64,000 nucleotides of DNA, taken from positions 19,726,559 to 19,790,558 of the forward strand of contig OU452222.1 in the NCBI GenBank assembly GCA_911728455.2. The letters are read 5' to 3'. Shown one piece after another: positions 11,192-37,800 of the stretch (position 1 is its first letter; each line of letters begins with the position of its first letter). The stretch is from Marthasterias glacialis. Lineage: Eukaryota; Echinodermata; Asteroidea; Forcipulatida; Asteriidae. The position numbers and the translations under genes are program-made. The notes under the pieces are model-generated. The model was not told the DNA's origin. It did no database searches and saw only the letters and a list, made by a program, of their open reading frames with translations.

Positions 11192-12354
11192 TTGGATTAT
11201 TGTCAGCAGTGTAGTTGGGATTTGTTTTCCAAGGGGTCAAGAAAAATAAAGAAAACGACCATTCTGTTGGTACTAAAAATTTGATGAGTCAAAATAAAAA
11301 GTGAACAACATAATTTTCTTGTTCATGCTACATGTTATTTTTTACTTTATATGGTTTTGATATTTATAAATAAAAAACAATTATTTGTAGGCCTAATGTG
11401 CCCAGGATTTGAGATTCTATAAGGAGATCTCATTTGGAACAGGATCAATGCATCGTTTGGAAGAAAAAAAAAACAAATTAAATGAAACTTATACTCTGGC
11501 TATGTTTGAACAAATTGTAACAACAATCTGACAGCTGAGCTTAATTAAGGATTTTTCTAAAAGTCTGCAGTTTAATTTGACCGCTTCCAAACCCCTCAAT
11601 CAAGTCTACACTTATATTTGATTTTTTTTTTAGACTTTTAAAGATGGAAAGGCATTGGTTCAGAAACGTTGTTTCAAATTTTGGCATACATCAGGAAAAA
11701 AGGTTTATTTTCAAGCAAACAAAAAACTGTCTGCACACACGGGGGCGCACTGTTTAGTAAGAAACTCGTGGAAGGATCGTCGATTTGGGGTAAATCAGTT
11801 TTTGATCCCGTCCGCGATTGGTTTAAAGTCTTCATGACGTCAGACAGGGGTGCGGCTCGCTGCCCGGCAGGACGGGCATCCAGCAAGGGGAAATTGGGGG
11901 AGGCGGTCCTGCACGCAGCAGTCGTAATATGGCCGTTTTGAGCTGGAAAACAAGTTGTGTAAAAAAAAAAACCTTCAGCGCAGATTGGATTACAAAGGAA
12001 GTATTATTTTTACTAGTAGTAGTAGTTCAGTAGTAGCATTTATTGATTTTTTTGCGATTGCCATTTCACTCAATGTAAATTTCATATACCATGCCCGATG
12101 TGTGGCAGAGGGAGGGCCCCCAAATGTTCCCATTCTCTAACACTCTCTCACCCTCTTCTACAGAAGTCCCCCCTAAAATCCTCAAAAGAATTCCTGCCCA
12201 GAACACAATGAAGACACAATAGGAGGGGGAGGGGTATACCCTGCCACATAATCGAGCACCAAATGAAATTTCATTTTAGCTTGTGATTTATGGAGCAGTT
12301 GGGGTTATATTAAATTTAGTATATTTATAATTCAAATCGTGGTCAAAGCTAACA

Positions 12355-12510
12355 CAGGCCTGTTGGAATTACACGGAGGCTACGGAGGCCGTGACCTACG
12401 TTGCCCTGGTCATGGCCTGGAAGTGCCCCTTCAAAAGTTTCCATGATGATTTCCCAATGGAAGTGCCCTTTTCAAAATGAAAATGGCCTTGCCCTGTCAC
12501 AGATGAAATT
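12355..12510. mobile_element. Fragment related to the CAGGCCTG-ended element
   Basis: It shares CAGGCCTG, CACGGAGGC and a GTGCCCTT segment with 6221-6384. It lies upstream of VPS4 exon 1. Confidence 0.4.
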
Positions 12511-12945
12511 CCAGTCCAGCTATCAACCTGCAATTTACGGGGAAATTGTGATTACGGGTTATTGCTATAACGGGTGGGCTGTGTCATCGAATCATCGTCA
12601 AAAATAAACAATTTGAGTGAGTCGGGTCACTGAGAACTGAAAGAAATTCCCCTTGATGACTTATCGTCACACCGTCAGGATCGGTTCCTCACTTGATTGC
12701 GGGTGTGTGCACACAGAACACACTACCGAACCACTCACAGGTACTCGTCACCAACTGTTTCCACGCGTAAACACATCAAGTTGCATGCCGATTACCTGCG
12801 GTGAATTGAAGCCATTTTGTCTATGGCGGACGATCGAGTTTACATTACACAAATCGGAAACATCGTAATTTCCTTGATACGTCTTTGGAGCTGAGGAACA
12901 TTTTCATTTTCATTGAAATATTTTGTGCCACAATACTGAAAGAAA

Positions 12946-26127
<13,182 letters not shown>

Positions 26128-26299
26128 TCGAAGGTAGGACATGCCATCCTTATATTGTCATATTCCCTGTTTATAGTAATGAGTTTAATACTGATAGATA
26201 AAAAGGAGCCTAACTATTTTTGTCACCCTCAATATCACCAACTGGCTGAAGCTGTAAGTTAGCCACTTCTTAGCTTCACAACTTTGAAGATTGTTGGAA

Positions 26300-26720
26300 A
26301 TAATAATAATAATAATAATACGCAGTTCTTATATAGCGCTTTATCACACCTGATGGGCGTCTCAAAGCACTCGGTATTTTTTCCTGCAAGGTATGATGAA
26401 ACGTTTTTGAAGTACGAGACCTGTTCCTTTACATAGCACCATGTAATGGTAAACAAGGTGCTGTGGCGCAATCTGCAGCTGATCAAACCAGGAACACCGG
26501 GGCGAACCCCTTCTCTTTGCGATAAGTGCACTGGGTTCTTTTACGTGCATTACACAACACACGGGACCTACGACTTCATGTCCCATCCGAAGGACGCAGC
26601 AATAATAAAGTGTCTTGCTTAAGGACACAGGTGTCACGACCGGGACTCGAACCCACACTCTACTGATCAGAAACACCAGAGCTTGAATCCAGTGTTCTTA
26701 TCCGCTCGGCCACGACACGG
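26300..26720 (-). mobile_element. tRNA-derived SINE, family 1, full-length copy
   Basis: On the minus strand it runs from CCGTGTCGTGGCCGAGCGGA (26720) through box B GGTTCGAGTCCC and CTTAAGGACACAG/GTGTCCTTAAGCAAG to AAGTGCT/AGCGCTATATAAG and an ATT-repeat tail at about 26300. It lies about 170 bp after the VPS4 stop, probably in its 3' UTR. Confidence 0.9.
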
Positions 26721-26730
26721 AAACAGTGTC

Positions 26731-27047
26731 CAGGGCCCAATTTGATAAAGCTGTTTACCGCCAAACAATTTGTTTGTGCTTGCTATAGCAGAAAAGACGT
26801 GCATAATCAAAGGTGTATTTCATAAATCAGAAAGATTTCATAAATCGAAAAGATTTGACAGCGTGTGTGCGCGTTCACAATGGATTTGCATTGTTGCGTC
26901 ACTCATCTGCTTACAGAAACCACCCGCAAGTTAGCGTGCCTTTTGCCTTGCTTATGGTTAGCAGAGTGTATGAAAGAGAAATTCTGCTAATGGCCGCTCT
27001 GTAAGCAGAAATTGTTTGCTTACAGGCTTAATGAAATTAGGACCCAG
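26731..27047. mobile_element. Fold-back MITE, GGGCCCAATTT family
   Basis: The left end GGGCCCAATTTGATAAAGCT and the right end AATGAAATTAGGACCC are inverted repeats. The interior has repeated AAAGATT and CTTACAG/CTGTAAGC blocks. It starts 11 bp after the SINE at 26300-26720. Confidence 0.7.
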
Positions 27048-27109
27048 ATAACAACTTATTCAGTCAGGTGTGTACAATAAGTCATTTGTGAGGAGGATTT
27101 GAAGGATTT

Positions 27110-27690
27110 GTTGGTACACTGACTTGCTTAGTCAAAAGTCACCGCCTTAACTTTGAATTGCCCAGACCTTAAGCCACAGCTCAACATTGGTAAAGTTTCT
27201 GTAAATGCTTCCATTCTTTGCACGAATCAAGATATTTGTAATAAAACCAACCTGTGAAAATGTCTCATTTCGATGTTCCATTTGGGAGAAAACGTTAAAA
27301 ATGCATTTAGCACTTTTGTACGCATTCCTATAGGCAGAGTTTTTGTCTCACTGAGACGAAAACTAATTTGGGATCTCATTTTGTTTATTATTTACAAACA
27401 ATATTTCAAGGAAAGTTTTCTACCGTCATTATCTTTATACCATGTAAGGTATATATAAATCTGTGAACATTTATGTTTTTCTTCTTACCAATGAGCTAGG
27501 GCTCACATGGTTCCAGGCAATCTTTTGTACAGCAACCTCCAGATTGGCAAAGCCTGGCACCATTGTGCCATACACAATCATTCAGAATTGTTTATGGGTT
27601 TTTGCCGTCTCTAACGTACTTACCCAAAAATGCCCTGAACTATGTGGGCATAGCAACATTGTCTTTGGTCTGCGGAATTGAAATCGATAT
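27110..27690. mobile_element. Interrupted copy of the GGTACATTGACTTG-ended MITE
   Basis: The left part (TTGGTACACTGACTTGCTTA) and the right part (CATAGCAACATTGTC, GTCTGCGGAATTGAAAT) match the two ends of 30032-30349. The middle is split by about 230 bp (27230-27455) that belongs to another repeat family, also seen around 47270-47405 and 48205-48290. Confidence 0.6.
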
Positions 27691-30031
27691 ACCGCCATTG
27701 CCGAGGAGAAACAAAGGAAGAGCACACATGTATATACGCCACACACAGCTATCAGCCAATGCGAGGTCTTTATCTGACCTCAGTGGGGGCGCTGTTTGAG
27801 TTTGTGACATCATATGCAGAGGGTCTATTGAGAATCAATAAATGCGCATCATGAAGGCGTTTTACAATGTGGATGGAAAGCCAGGCATACTGTCTCCGCC
27901 AGCCTGGACCTGATCAAGTAAATTGTACTGCAGAAAAAAAGCAAAACTGGTGCACAGCGGAACAGTTCTCCTGCAGACAACTTTCAAAGCGTGGCAAATT
28001 GTGGTTCCTGGCTCTTTGATTGAAATGCACTTTTCTCTTTTGTTTACTTGCAGAAACAGAAATTAAACAGGCAAGAATAAATGAGTGGAGGAAGATGTAC
28101 ATACAAATGCTGAATATTACTACTCTCCTAGAGACAAGGGGATGCTTTATGTATTACAATGACAACAGTCTTGGCTTTCTGTAACAATGAAGGCCTCATG
28201 TCCGCCAGGCTTTACGTTCTTCAGTCTTTTTACAAACTTATACAAGTTACTACACAAAGGAGTGCCATATTTTATGAAAGAAAGTGTTTAAGATTGTTTT
28301 GTGATGTGGGTGTTTTTGATGTTGGAAAGTTCATCTCATTAGCTTGGAACTTTTCAAGGAAATTTTCATCAGTGTTTTTTTTTTTCTGTCTCGCTTATTT
28401 TGGTCGATAACTTTGCCTCACTGCTAATATTTGATGTAAAAAGAAACGACAAGCCAACAATACTCATTGCATGTCATGAATTAGGGGAGTTGAAAGCAAA
28501 AACATTGGTTGCACATGAAAGGTGATTAGGATTTTTGAACAAACAATCACTATTAATTAACGTTTGTGATTACGACCTTGTAATTTCTTTATTTTAGTAA
28601 CTTTTGTTAAAATTGGTTTACTTTTCATGTTGACTTAATGTCTGGGTAGCTTTACTATACGCCAAGTGATCTACCAGAGAATATTTTGGTAATTTTGAAA
28701 TCATATATTTGGCCTTCCTGCAAATGGGGTGAAAGTTAGGCACTTGGTCCCAGCAGCAAGGATAAAGGATTGCGATATCTCCCAACTTTGGAAGATTCCT
28801 AATTTTTGTTTTGGCGTTGTCAAGGGTGTTCTTCAAATGCAGAAAGATTTCATTACAAGTTGGTGTGATTTCAGTTTTAGGACTAAGCCCATATTTGTTT
28901 TTGGTAATTTAGTAGTCACAAGAATGCCTCATTTCACGGAGCTGCTCATCGAGCGTAAGATGTAGCTGCGCAAATTTGTCTGCTAGGCAAAACATTTCAG
29001 GGAACCCAGTCCCAGACAATATCAATTTCATTTCATTTTGGCTGGTAACCTGTTTTTTGCTTAGCAACTATTTTTTGTGATAAGCAAACCTATGATGCTA
29101 AAGCACGTCTGTGAAATTTGCTGTTGGTCGTTTGTTTAAAGACTTTCAGAGAATTCAGCTGCCTTGTAAGTGTGATATCAGTGTTCAAACGTCAAACCGC
29201 TGGGTCCTATTGCTGATTATCGGTACTTATTGCAATAATTGGTCCTGATTCTTTAGTTATTTTGTTATATATCGGAATGTAATTGTATTTTTGTTGTTTT
29301 TTCTTTTTTATAAATGTAAGCTGGGCGTACCTGTACAAGTTTTCCAAACAGTTTTGGTGGTTGTTGTTGTTAAAATAAAAAAAACATTTTCATAGTTCTG
29401 ACCAGATGCTGAATCCAGCAAGTCAGTAGAATGTAAGCTATAAATTATCATGTACATATCCGGCCTTTCAGCTGAGGAAGATTTTATATAAATTATATGT
29501 ACAGCAAAACTACCAAATTGTCGGAGGCAGATGCTGCGTCTTTGCTAGAGACTAATACAACAGTCATAATGTTGGCACTAAAAGAGGTTTTCTAGAAATC
29601 GTATAGAAACTGAAGTTGCAAATAGTGTTACCTGAAAGGTTGAGAGTTTTCTTTAGATGAAGTAGTTGTTAGTGAACCTCTTTTACACCATTAGAGGGTT
29701 TTCATTTTTTTAATGGCTAACACAATATGGATACGCGGAGCAAACTCGTTGCCAGGCATACATTTTATTTATTATGCCACTGTGCACAATGTGTTGCATT
29801 TAACGCACAACGGACATATTGGATTTCTGGCCTACTTTCCTGGGCATTTTACAAGTAGCCTTCCAGAATGCCACAGCAGGCCGTAAATCAACACCCAAAC
29901 ATTTGCACTATGATGAGGTGGTTGGGCCTGGCCTAATGCTAAGAGAAGTTGAAGTGGCCAACACAAAATCCTTCAAAGTCAGGCAAAATGAAAGGAAGTC
30001 ATTTTGTTGATTTAGGATAATAAGCCATCGA

Positions 30032-30349
30032 GTTAGATTTAAATGATGTCTGGTACATTGACTTGTTTAGGCGCAAGTCACCACTTAATTTGAATTCCTC
30101 AGATTATAGAGACAGTTGCTATGTCACATGATTCAGGACAAGCTTTTGGGTAGTTTCGAAAAGAACACCCAAATTGAATGAATGTGTATGGCACAATGGT
30201 ACCAGGGTTTGCCCATCTGGAGGTTGCTATTCAAAAGCTTGCCCCGAATCATTTGACGTAGCAACTGTCTCTATAGTCTGAGGAATTCAAATTTAAGCAA
30301 TAACTTGCAACTAAGCAAGTCAATGTACCAGACATTATTCAAATCTAAC
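30032..30349. mobile_element. MITE with long inverted ends, GGTACATTGACTTG family
   Basis: The left end (GTTAGATTTAAATGATGTCT, then GGTACATTGACTTG) and the right end (CAAGTCAATGTACC, then AGACATTATTCAAATCTAAC) pair over about 40 bp. GACAGTTGCTA and TAGCAACTGTC pair inside. Confidence 0.85.
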
Positions 30350-31184
30350 ATGCAACTGGCTTACTAGTGTTAATGAACATCACAAGATTCTCACAACTGA
30401 ACCAAAGTTTTATCTTGTACAGCTTCCAGGAAGTAGTGTATGTATTATGGTAAATATTTATACATGTTGTCATGTCGACATGGAGGTTGGCTTATGAATT
30501 ATTAGCTTGTGTTTGTATTTGTTTCATGGGAACCTTTTGGTGGTGTAAGCTACACAAGAACCGTCATTAAAAGTAAAGTTGAGGTTTGCAAAAAATAAGG
30601 GGGCCTTCTGAGTATATTTTGGAACCAGCTTGTTCACCAAGGTATACATTCTAGGTAATTTTACCAGTACATATATGTAGTCCATTTGGTGCAATGGACC
30701 TTTTAACACATTGACGTCATCACGTCACTATCTTAGAGGTCAAACGATGATGCACATCTGTGTACAGGTGTCACACAGGATTGGCCAGTGAGCAACCTTC
30801 TTTTGACCTCTAGCTGAGGTCACCCTACTCAAATGCATCATGTGCATATGTTCTTTAGGAAACACAGATGTTGCTGCCTTGACTTTCAATCTTTGCAGAG
30901 GTATTAGGACTTTTTTTTTAAAACCACTGCTGTGGCTGGCTTTTGCTCAGGTTTGGGAGCGGTAATCCATTTGCTTTCTACAGGATAATCAACCAACCCT
31001 TCCAGCGACCATCAACCCATATGCCCAGACATCGCTGATTTTCTAACATTTTTTTCTATTAAATATTGAGTATTAATAGGAAACAGAAATTTTGTTTTGT
31101 TTTAGAAATTTAGGTTATAATGTCAACATAGGAAGATGTTAATTGTAATTAACAAACTTTACCTAGTTTGGTTGAGTGAGCGTT

Positions 31185-31310
31185 GGTCAGATCTTGCAGC
31201 CATTTGTGGCAGCTATGGTCATTTTGATACAAGCTGCTTGGAGGCACAACGGTCTCGGAAGGGTATTTGACTGGGCAAGGAACCCGGGATAGAGTGCAGT
31301 CCCTAGTAAG
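31185..31310 (+). repeat. Dispersed repeat shared with 50455-50590
   Basis: It shares CAGATCTTGCAGCCATTTGT/CACATCTTGCGGCCGTTTGT and CATTTTGATACAAGC/CATTTTGGTCCAAGC with the copy at 50455. Class unknown. Confidence 0.6.
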
Positions 31311-31523
31311 GCATTGGATCAAGTTGCATCATTAGTTAATGTGTATTTAGTAGTCTCCCTGCATCATACGCTGAATTGCATCTTTTTCTGCAGTGCCTTA
31401 AAGATCTATCAACGATTAATGTTCCTTATTTGACCACTACATGTAATTTGATTGTCATTACACTTGTACATGTATGTATAAGGTCACTGTACCCCCCTCC
31501 AGCATGACTTACTTTAAGGCACT

Positions 31524-31876
31524 ATACAGGATTGGTAAGGATAAAGAATGATACTATTTAGTTTCAGTCTGAAAGCTTACTGTTTATGAAGTTCACACTG
31601 GAACCAATTTTTCTGTGAAATATTTCCCTTTGAAATTCTGTCATATTGGGGAAACTGTATCTGAAAACCTAAAAAATTGCAACAGCTGATTTCAGTTGTA
31701 ACAATCAAAATGAAGGACAATGTGTTTACATGCTGAAAAGTGTAAACAGTTTTCACTACTTTCTCCCAACTCTGATGACGTATTGAGCCCAAATTTTCAC
31801 AGATTTGTCTTTTCATGTATATATTGAATCCGACAAAGTAAGAACACTGCACTATCAGCTTTACCGATCCTGTATA
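31524..31876 (+). mobile_element. MITE, TACAGGATTGGTA family, copy 3
   Basis: It starts TACAGGATTGGTAA and ends TTACCGATCCTGTA, a clear terminal inverted repeat of about 14 bp. The interior aligns with the copy at 8045-8395. It lies in the interval between VPS4 and NPEPL1. Confidence 0.7.
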
Positions 31877-32209
31877 ATGCATTTAATCATACCTGAAGGA
31901 GTTGTCTTATTTAAATTGTTAAAATACAGCACATGTAAAGCAGGTCAATCCCATACAGTTACATGTAAGAACTACAGGGAGCACTTGCTACAGCACGCAC
32001 GGAACTCCACTGACCCACCATGGGCGAAAATCTCTATGCGTCAATTGCATATGAGTGTCCACTTAGAAAATGTTTGCTGTGTAAGCTGATGAGTGACCAG
32101 TGTAATATGGTTAGTCAGCAGTGCCATTTTCTCAATGGGCAAAAAATGCTTCTTGTCGGGCCATGTCACATGGGTTTGTATGCCCTCTAGTTCTTTCGTA
32201 TAACTCTAT

Positions 32210-32720
32210 GGTAGCTTAGAACAACTAGATCCATCTTATTCTGCTGCACGTTGAATTACATGCAGTGCGGGGCGACTCTGTAAAATGTGAGTAGCTTGAA
32301 AACTGACCGTGTGATAATAGTAGCACTTGTGTACCTGGTAGACGCCCTACAAGGGCTCCAAAGATCTCCAACAAGCCAGCATGTATAGCAGCCACCCCCA
32401 CGTTCCAATAGGTATAAATGTTTGACAGGGTCTCCTTTCCAGGGGGTTTAGGGACGAGACGGGATGGTATGTTGCCTCCTCACTGTGTATCTCTTCAGAG
32501 GCGTTTTACACTGGTTCCTCTATTTCATTCAAAAAGTTCTTAATAATATTCACTTGATTTGTTAATTTGGCGCTAGGAGTGTTGTGATGTACACTTGGCA
32601 GATACATAAATTACGTGATTCGTCTCCAAAAGATCTATCATCTTATTCAGTTGGGAGTTTGCTGCATGCTTGATTACATGCAGTATAGGGCGACTCTGTA
32701 AATCGTGCATAGTTTGAACA
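32210..32720. repeat. Two related ~100-bp segments
   Basis: 32240-32310 and 32640-32720 share TGATTACATGCAGTATAGGG-like, GGGCGACTCTGTAAA and CTTATTC blocks in the same order. They are about 400 bp apart. Class unknown. Confidence 0.55.
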
Positions 32721-33339
32721 GTAGTTACACAGCAAACCAAGCCTACTCACTAAGTAATACACAGGACCCTTTTTGCATAGAGGTATAAGATACGCCATCT
32801 TTAATCTTCAATCGTCACCCAAAATAATGAAAATTAGGGGTTGCCTTTCAGTACCGAATTACACAATACTTAGATTGTCTTTATTTTACTGACAGTACTC
32901 TGTGTATTATTAACTAGCCACGTTCTCTGTAAATGTTCAATTACAACACAGGAATTTCGGTAAAAATCTACTGGTTTTAAACCCCAAGATGATGGTAGTT
33001 TCTGTGAAGGGCTGGTTGAGGATTATGGCAAAGAGATGTGCGAGAAAGCAATACGAATTTAAGAAAATATCTTGATTGGTGTATTTACTGTGTGAGATTT
33101 CAGCAAGACCTTAATGAATATTTACCTATTTTTATTTCTAAGCCTCGTCTTGAAAAAACTGTGTAACATGTAAAATATAGCAATTAAAGGAACAAACTGT
33201 AGTAGGTATTTAGTCTAAAAAGTTAAGATGTAGATCTGTTTAGTTCATCAGTATTTTTCTTGATTGTTAACCTGTATTATAGAATCTTAATGAAAAATGC
33301 TTTGCATCTAACTGTGTACAAAATATGTCCTATAATAAT

Positions 33340-33345
33340 AATAAA
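33340..33345 (+). promoter_or_regulatory. Candidate polyadenylation signal for VPS4
   Basis: AATAAA is followed within 30 bp by a T/G-rich stretch (GATGATTGTCTTTATTTTT). It would imply a 7.2-kb 3' UTR. Earlier AATAAA sites occur, for example near 27838 and 28075, so this is only one option. Confidence 0.25.
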
Positions 33346-33782
33346 CAAATGTTGAATTTATCTTAATGATGATTGTCTTTATTTTTATATTACCACAAGT
33401 TTCTGAAACATTTTAACCATTGAAAATCTTTTATCTTTATTTACTTTTTTTTTAATTATTACTATTTAACTTGAGAACTGTGTTGAAATAAGTGGGCGTG
33501 GGACAAAAAACAAATCTAAGTTACTACTTCTTTTCCCTTGCATGGCAAGAGAAAACAAACGATATTTGAAGATGACCGTAGTTCAGACAGGAAGACTGGA
33601 ACAACATTTTTACACACACCGTACCAAATATTGGCTTATTCATTAAAAAACATCCATTTTGTTTGCTTGTTCCCCTTCATGATCACAATTTGACGGGAGA
33701 CTTTGAAATGTTGGGTAGCAGCAGACGTAACATGAAATAGATTCTTCCTAGAGCAACGGATTGACATGGTCTGCTGCACCCA

Positions 33783-34218
33783 GAGCCCAATTTCATACAG
33801 CTGCTTAACGGCCGATTTTGTGCTTACTGTACGATTTCCATTTCATAGCACTGCTAACCGTAAGCACACGAAAAGGCAGGCTAACCTTCCGGTGCTTACT
33901 GTAGGAAAATGAATGACGTAATAATGCAAATCCTTGTTGAACGCGCAAGCTGGCCGCCTAATTTTCTTGCTGACCTGCAGATGTTTTCCGCTTACTGAGC
34001 GGCCATTTAGTCTTTTTCATTAAACACAATAAGCAAGGCACGCTAACTTGCTGGCGGTTCTTGTAAGCAGACGAGTGAGGCAACAATGCAAATCCATTGT
34101 GAACACCCTGTCAAATCTTCTTGATCGTTTATGAAATACAATTTTGCTTACGCATGTTCTACTACAGTAAGCACAAACATTGACTTACCGGTAAGCAGCT
34201 TTGTGAAATTGGGCCCAG
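33783..34218. mobile_element. Fold-back MITE, GGGCCCAATTT family, long copy
   Basis: The left end GAGCCCAATTTCATACAGCT and the right end AGCTTTGTGAAATTGGGCCC are inverted repeats. The interior has repeated GCTTACTGTA and TAAGCAC blocks and is itself palindromic. Confidence 0.8.
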
Positions 34219-34443
34219 GTGGCTCCAAAGGTCTCGCATTCAACTGTTCAAACATTTACTGGTACATGTGATCCATATATTAAAACCACTACTGTTACTG
34301 ACACTAAGACTTTACCTTATCAAGATTTTTCAAATATATTTCCCTTCATAAGAATTCCCCATCACTGTATGCAGTTTCCTGAACCTCACTTCTGAATGTA
34401 TGTCTGCCACTGCTGAGAATTCCTTTCAACATCTACCCGAACG

Positions 34444-34449
34444 TTTATT
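34444..34449 (-). promoter_or_regulatory. Candidate polyadenylation signal for NPEPL1
   Basis: TTTATT on the plus strand (AATAAA on the gene strand), about 410 bp downstream of the stop at 34858. It is the nearest canonical hexamer I noticed. Confidence 0.4.
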
Positions 34450-34857
34450 GTAAACCGATGTGTTTCGACCTAAAATAGCAGCTTCCAACAGGTAAGGGTT
34501 AAGTCATAGACGGAAGAATTTATCTGATTGAAATAATCAAGTCCCTCAAAGCTAAGGTTAAATAGGGTCTAAGTACAACACTAACCAACTTGGCCAGTGC
34601 TTCGTTTCATTAACCTGACAAGCACACAGTTGTGCTTAGCACATTTAAGGTTTGCTCAGCAGATTACGGTACACACAGCCCCTGTAGTGATTGTGCATTA
34701 GCACAGTGTAAGATTGTTTTTCAATCAATTTTGCTTCGCAAATATTTTTCAAAATAAAATTTGAACACGATCAAAACTGGTTGTGAATTTTTGCATGTTA
34801 ATGGCAATGAACTTGAAAATGGAATTAGTGATTAGTCATACTGCTGGCACTAGCCTC

Positions 34858-37800
34858 TTACACCAGTCGTATTTTCTTGCTTGCATTCTCCACCAGTTCC
34901 ACCTCGTTGGAAAGGTTCTGGCCAAGGGGTGAGACTGACTGGAGGAGTGCCGAGTGTGATGCACGGCCAAACAGCGCCACCAAGAGTGCTACACCGTATC
35001 CAGTGGCTCTCTCTCCCTGTATTTGAAGAAGTTACAATCAAACATTAATTTGTTTTCAGTAGCTGCTGGATGACATGTAAACATACAAATGTTTCCCCTG
35101 TCTGGAAAACGGAAGCTGTGTAAAGACGCCATTGTGTACAATTGGAATACCGGAACAAACGTCACCCACACTCCAGACATTCCACTGCTGAGCATGCACA
35201 GACCACACACACGCCTTCTAAAGCTTCGTTTTACCCACACAAAGACAAAACATGGTCTTAAATATTTTGCCATTTTTAGGCTATTGAGAGGTGGTTTTTT
35301 GTGTAATCCCTGATTCCAGACCTTCGTCCTTTTGTTCCAAGAAGAGGATTAGGAGACATCGAGTGGCTTCAACCTTTGACCCAGTTTTGCTTGGCACAAC
35401 ACAGCTTTGGCATGACATACTGGTTGAAACATTGAGTTGTTAACACCACCGGTTCTTTTCACCACTTCATGACGGAATTTACAAATATTTTCCGTGCCTC
35501 TTCCCACTGTTTTGTTTTTGAGAATATCGTTGTCACAAAGAAACCATGACTAAACAAAGTAAAGACAACAAAGATTCTCATAGAAAGCACTAGGATTTAT
35601 TGTTCTCTCCGAGGAAATATGAGGTAAGTTTATAGCGTGCATCGCAAAACCTTGGCTGTAAGCCACGGCCGATAATCTGTCCCATGGCCAGACATTTGCT
35701 GGAATCTCGGTTCACTTGGACTTTCCCCCATCAAGCCCAATACAATGATAAACAATGGTGGCAGCCTATCAATCTCTCATAATCCTCTTCTTATAACAAA
35801 AGGACAAAGGCCTGGAATCAGGGATTACACAATACTCCCTGCAAAGAGGTGATTTAGAGCATGAATTCCAGTATCAAAGATGGCTTTGTATGGGGGGAAA
35901 CGAAGCATTGCATTGCGCGCTCCACAATGGAATGTCCCGGCATGTTTCCTTCAGGTATTCCAAATCTACACAGGAAAAACTTGCCGTGTATTCATGTCAT
36001 CTGAAGTGAACTGATTAAGAACCACCACAACTCCCACAGAGATTACATTCATGTACATGATATCACCGCAAACTGCACAAAGATTCCATCTCCACCATGC
36101 AAAGTTTAAAAGTCTGACTCAGGATTGACTTACCGAGTTTGCAGGGCTGGCCATGTCCACATGAATCCATGTCCCAGAGAAATCAAACCCAATGTGAGCT
36201 CCGATGAAAAGACCAGCACATGAACTCTGTGCATTACCACGGTCCTGGGACAAGAGCACAATCCATTTTATATGCACCAATTTTGATGATGATAAAATAC
36301 TCTGTACTCAGGAACCTTGAGCAAGATCAGCAACCGACAAAAATGAAAACTTATTCAGGAAATCCTTAATGTTAGATCCACACATTTGATTTTAGTACAG
36401 CAGTTAGGTGATGGGGTTGTGCTTTTGATGATACCAGAATGGAATCTGGCACACAGTCCGAGTATGTCACCAGAAAGATATTTGGCTATTTGGCCATGGC
36501 AGATTTTTCCTTTGAAAAAATAAAGGTAGAAAAACGATTTTTTTTTTAAATTTCCAAAAATAACTGCCATTGCTCGTTCGTCTACCAGTATTTTTTCAAA
36601 GGACAAATCTGCGATGGCCCTATTGCCAAATATCTTGACATACTTGGACTGTGTGCCAAATTCCATGCTTCTATCATCAAAGGCACATTTCCCCTATCTA
36701 CCCCACTACTTGACTTCTGCTACCTTACTGCAGTGATGTGGGTTTTCACAAGAGTTACTTTGTCATTTAGGTGGGACTTAAAGTCTCGGGAATGAAAAAA
36801 AACATCTTCCAATGTTTCTAATTAAAGCTTTTATAAATATTTGGAATATTTAGGACACACTGACACTAAAGTTTTAAACGACAGTTGAGAATACATGTTT
36901 CAAATCTATACATAATATAGAAAAATATAAAAAATATGGATCGCTTTTGAATGAGAAATTTCAAGTAGTTCTAATAATTATTACCATGACAGAGTTCTTC
37001 ATATCAGCAACAGCGCTACCAAACTCACTGAAGTGAAGCTCAGGACAGAAGACCAGAGGAAACACCAAGTCACCACTGTTTCTTCCTGCAGGAATGAGAG
37101 TGGATGAAAATGAAAAATCCACAAAACACCGGTGGAGGTTTTGGTGGCTACCAAGCAAGCCATAATCAATGGCGGCATTCTGTGCTTAAATGTAGATAGG
37201 GCAAGCACCTTGGTGTAGTCAAAATACAGTAAAAGTACTGTGTTAAGGCTTTACAAGGGCCTGGATGTATGTAAATGACATACAAAAATATTTAAAAAAT
37301 CTTTTTTTCACTAAAAATATTCCACAACAATAATTTTGTAAAATCCGAAAATCTAGAAAAATCCAGAGGAATCATCTCTGTTCCTAAATCCAGATCAACA
37401 AAGATACACAAAATCTTAAGACTCTGGTAAGATTTGAAAGCTTAGCTGCTGGCCCTACTCACAAACACTGGGGCGTCTTCATAGTATTAACTTGATCAAA
37501 CAAACTAACTAAGCACATAAAAACTTAACTTAGCAGAATTACTGCAGTATACTGGTCAAAATATTATGTAAAATCAGATTGTCAGTGAGACAAATACTAC
37601 ACAATCTTGTGAAGGCATATGGAACTGAGCTGCAAGAAAACTTGCAAATTGTAATCGCTATTTAGTATTACATCAGCACAAAATCCCAACTTCTTAACGA
37701 TGCAGGAGAATGTCTAATAATAAAATGAGCGGAATTGGGAAAAGATTTCACAAACCTTCAGAATCTACAAATAACCCAAATTGAAGCCTCTCCCCCACCC

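Larger units (their letters stand above)
9647..12945. other. 3' flank of the discoidin-kringle gene and upstream region of VPS4
   Basis: I see no coding exon here. It contains the 30-bp minisatellite, a fold-back at 11068-11191, a CAGGCCTG-type fragment and AT-rich DNA. Candidate AATAAA signals for the upstream gene include those near 11245 and 11369; I cannot choose between them. The last few hundred bases before 12946 should hold the VPS4 promoter and 5' UTR. Confidence 0.5.
26128..34857. other. Interval between convergent VPS4 and NPEPL1 genes (3' UTRs and repeats)
   Basis: 8.7 kb without a supportable coding exon. It should hold both 3' UTRs. It contains a SINE, several fold-back MITEs, two related ~100-bp segments at 32210-32310 and 32628-32720, and AT-rich unique DNA. 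The longest ORFs here are about 100 codons, lie within or across repeats, and have no recognisable domain. Confidence 0.6.
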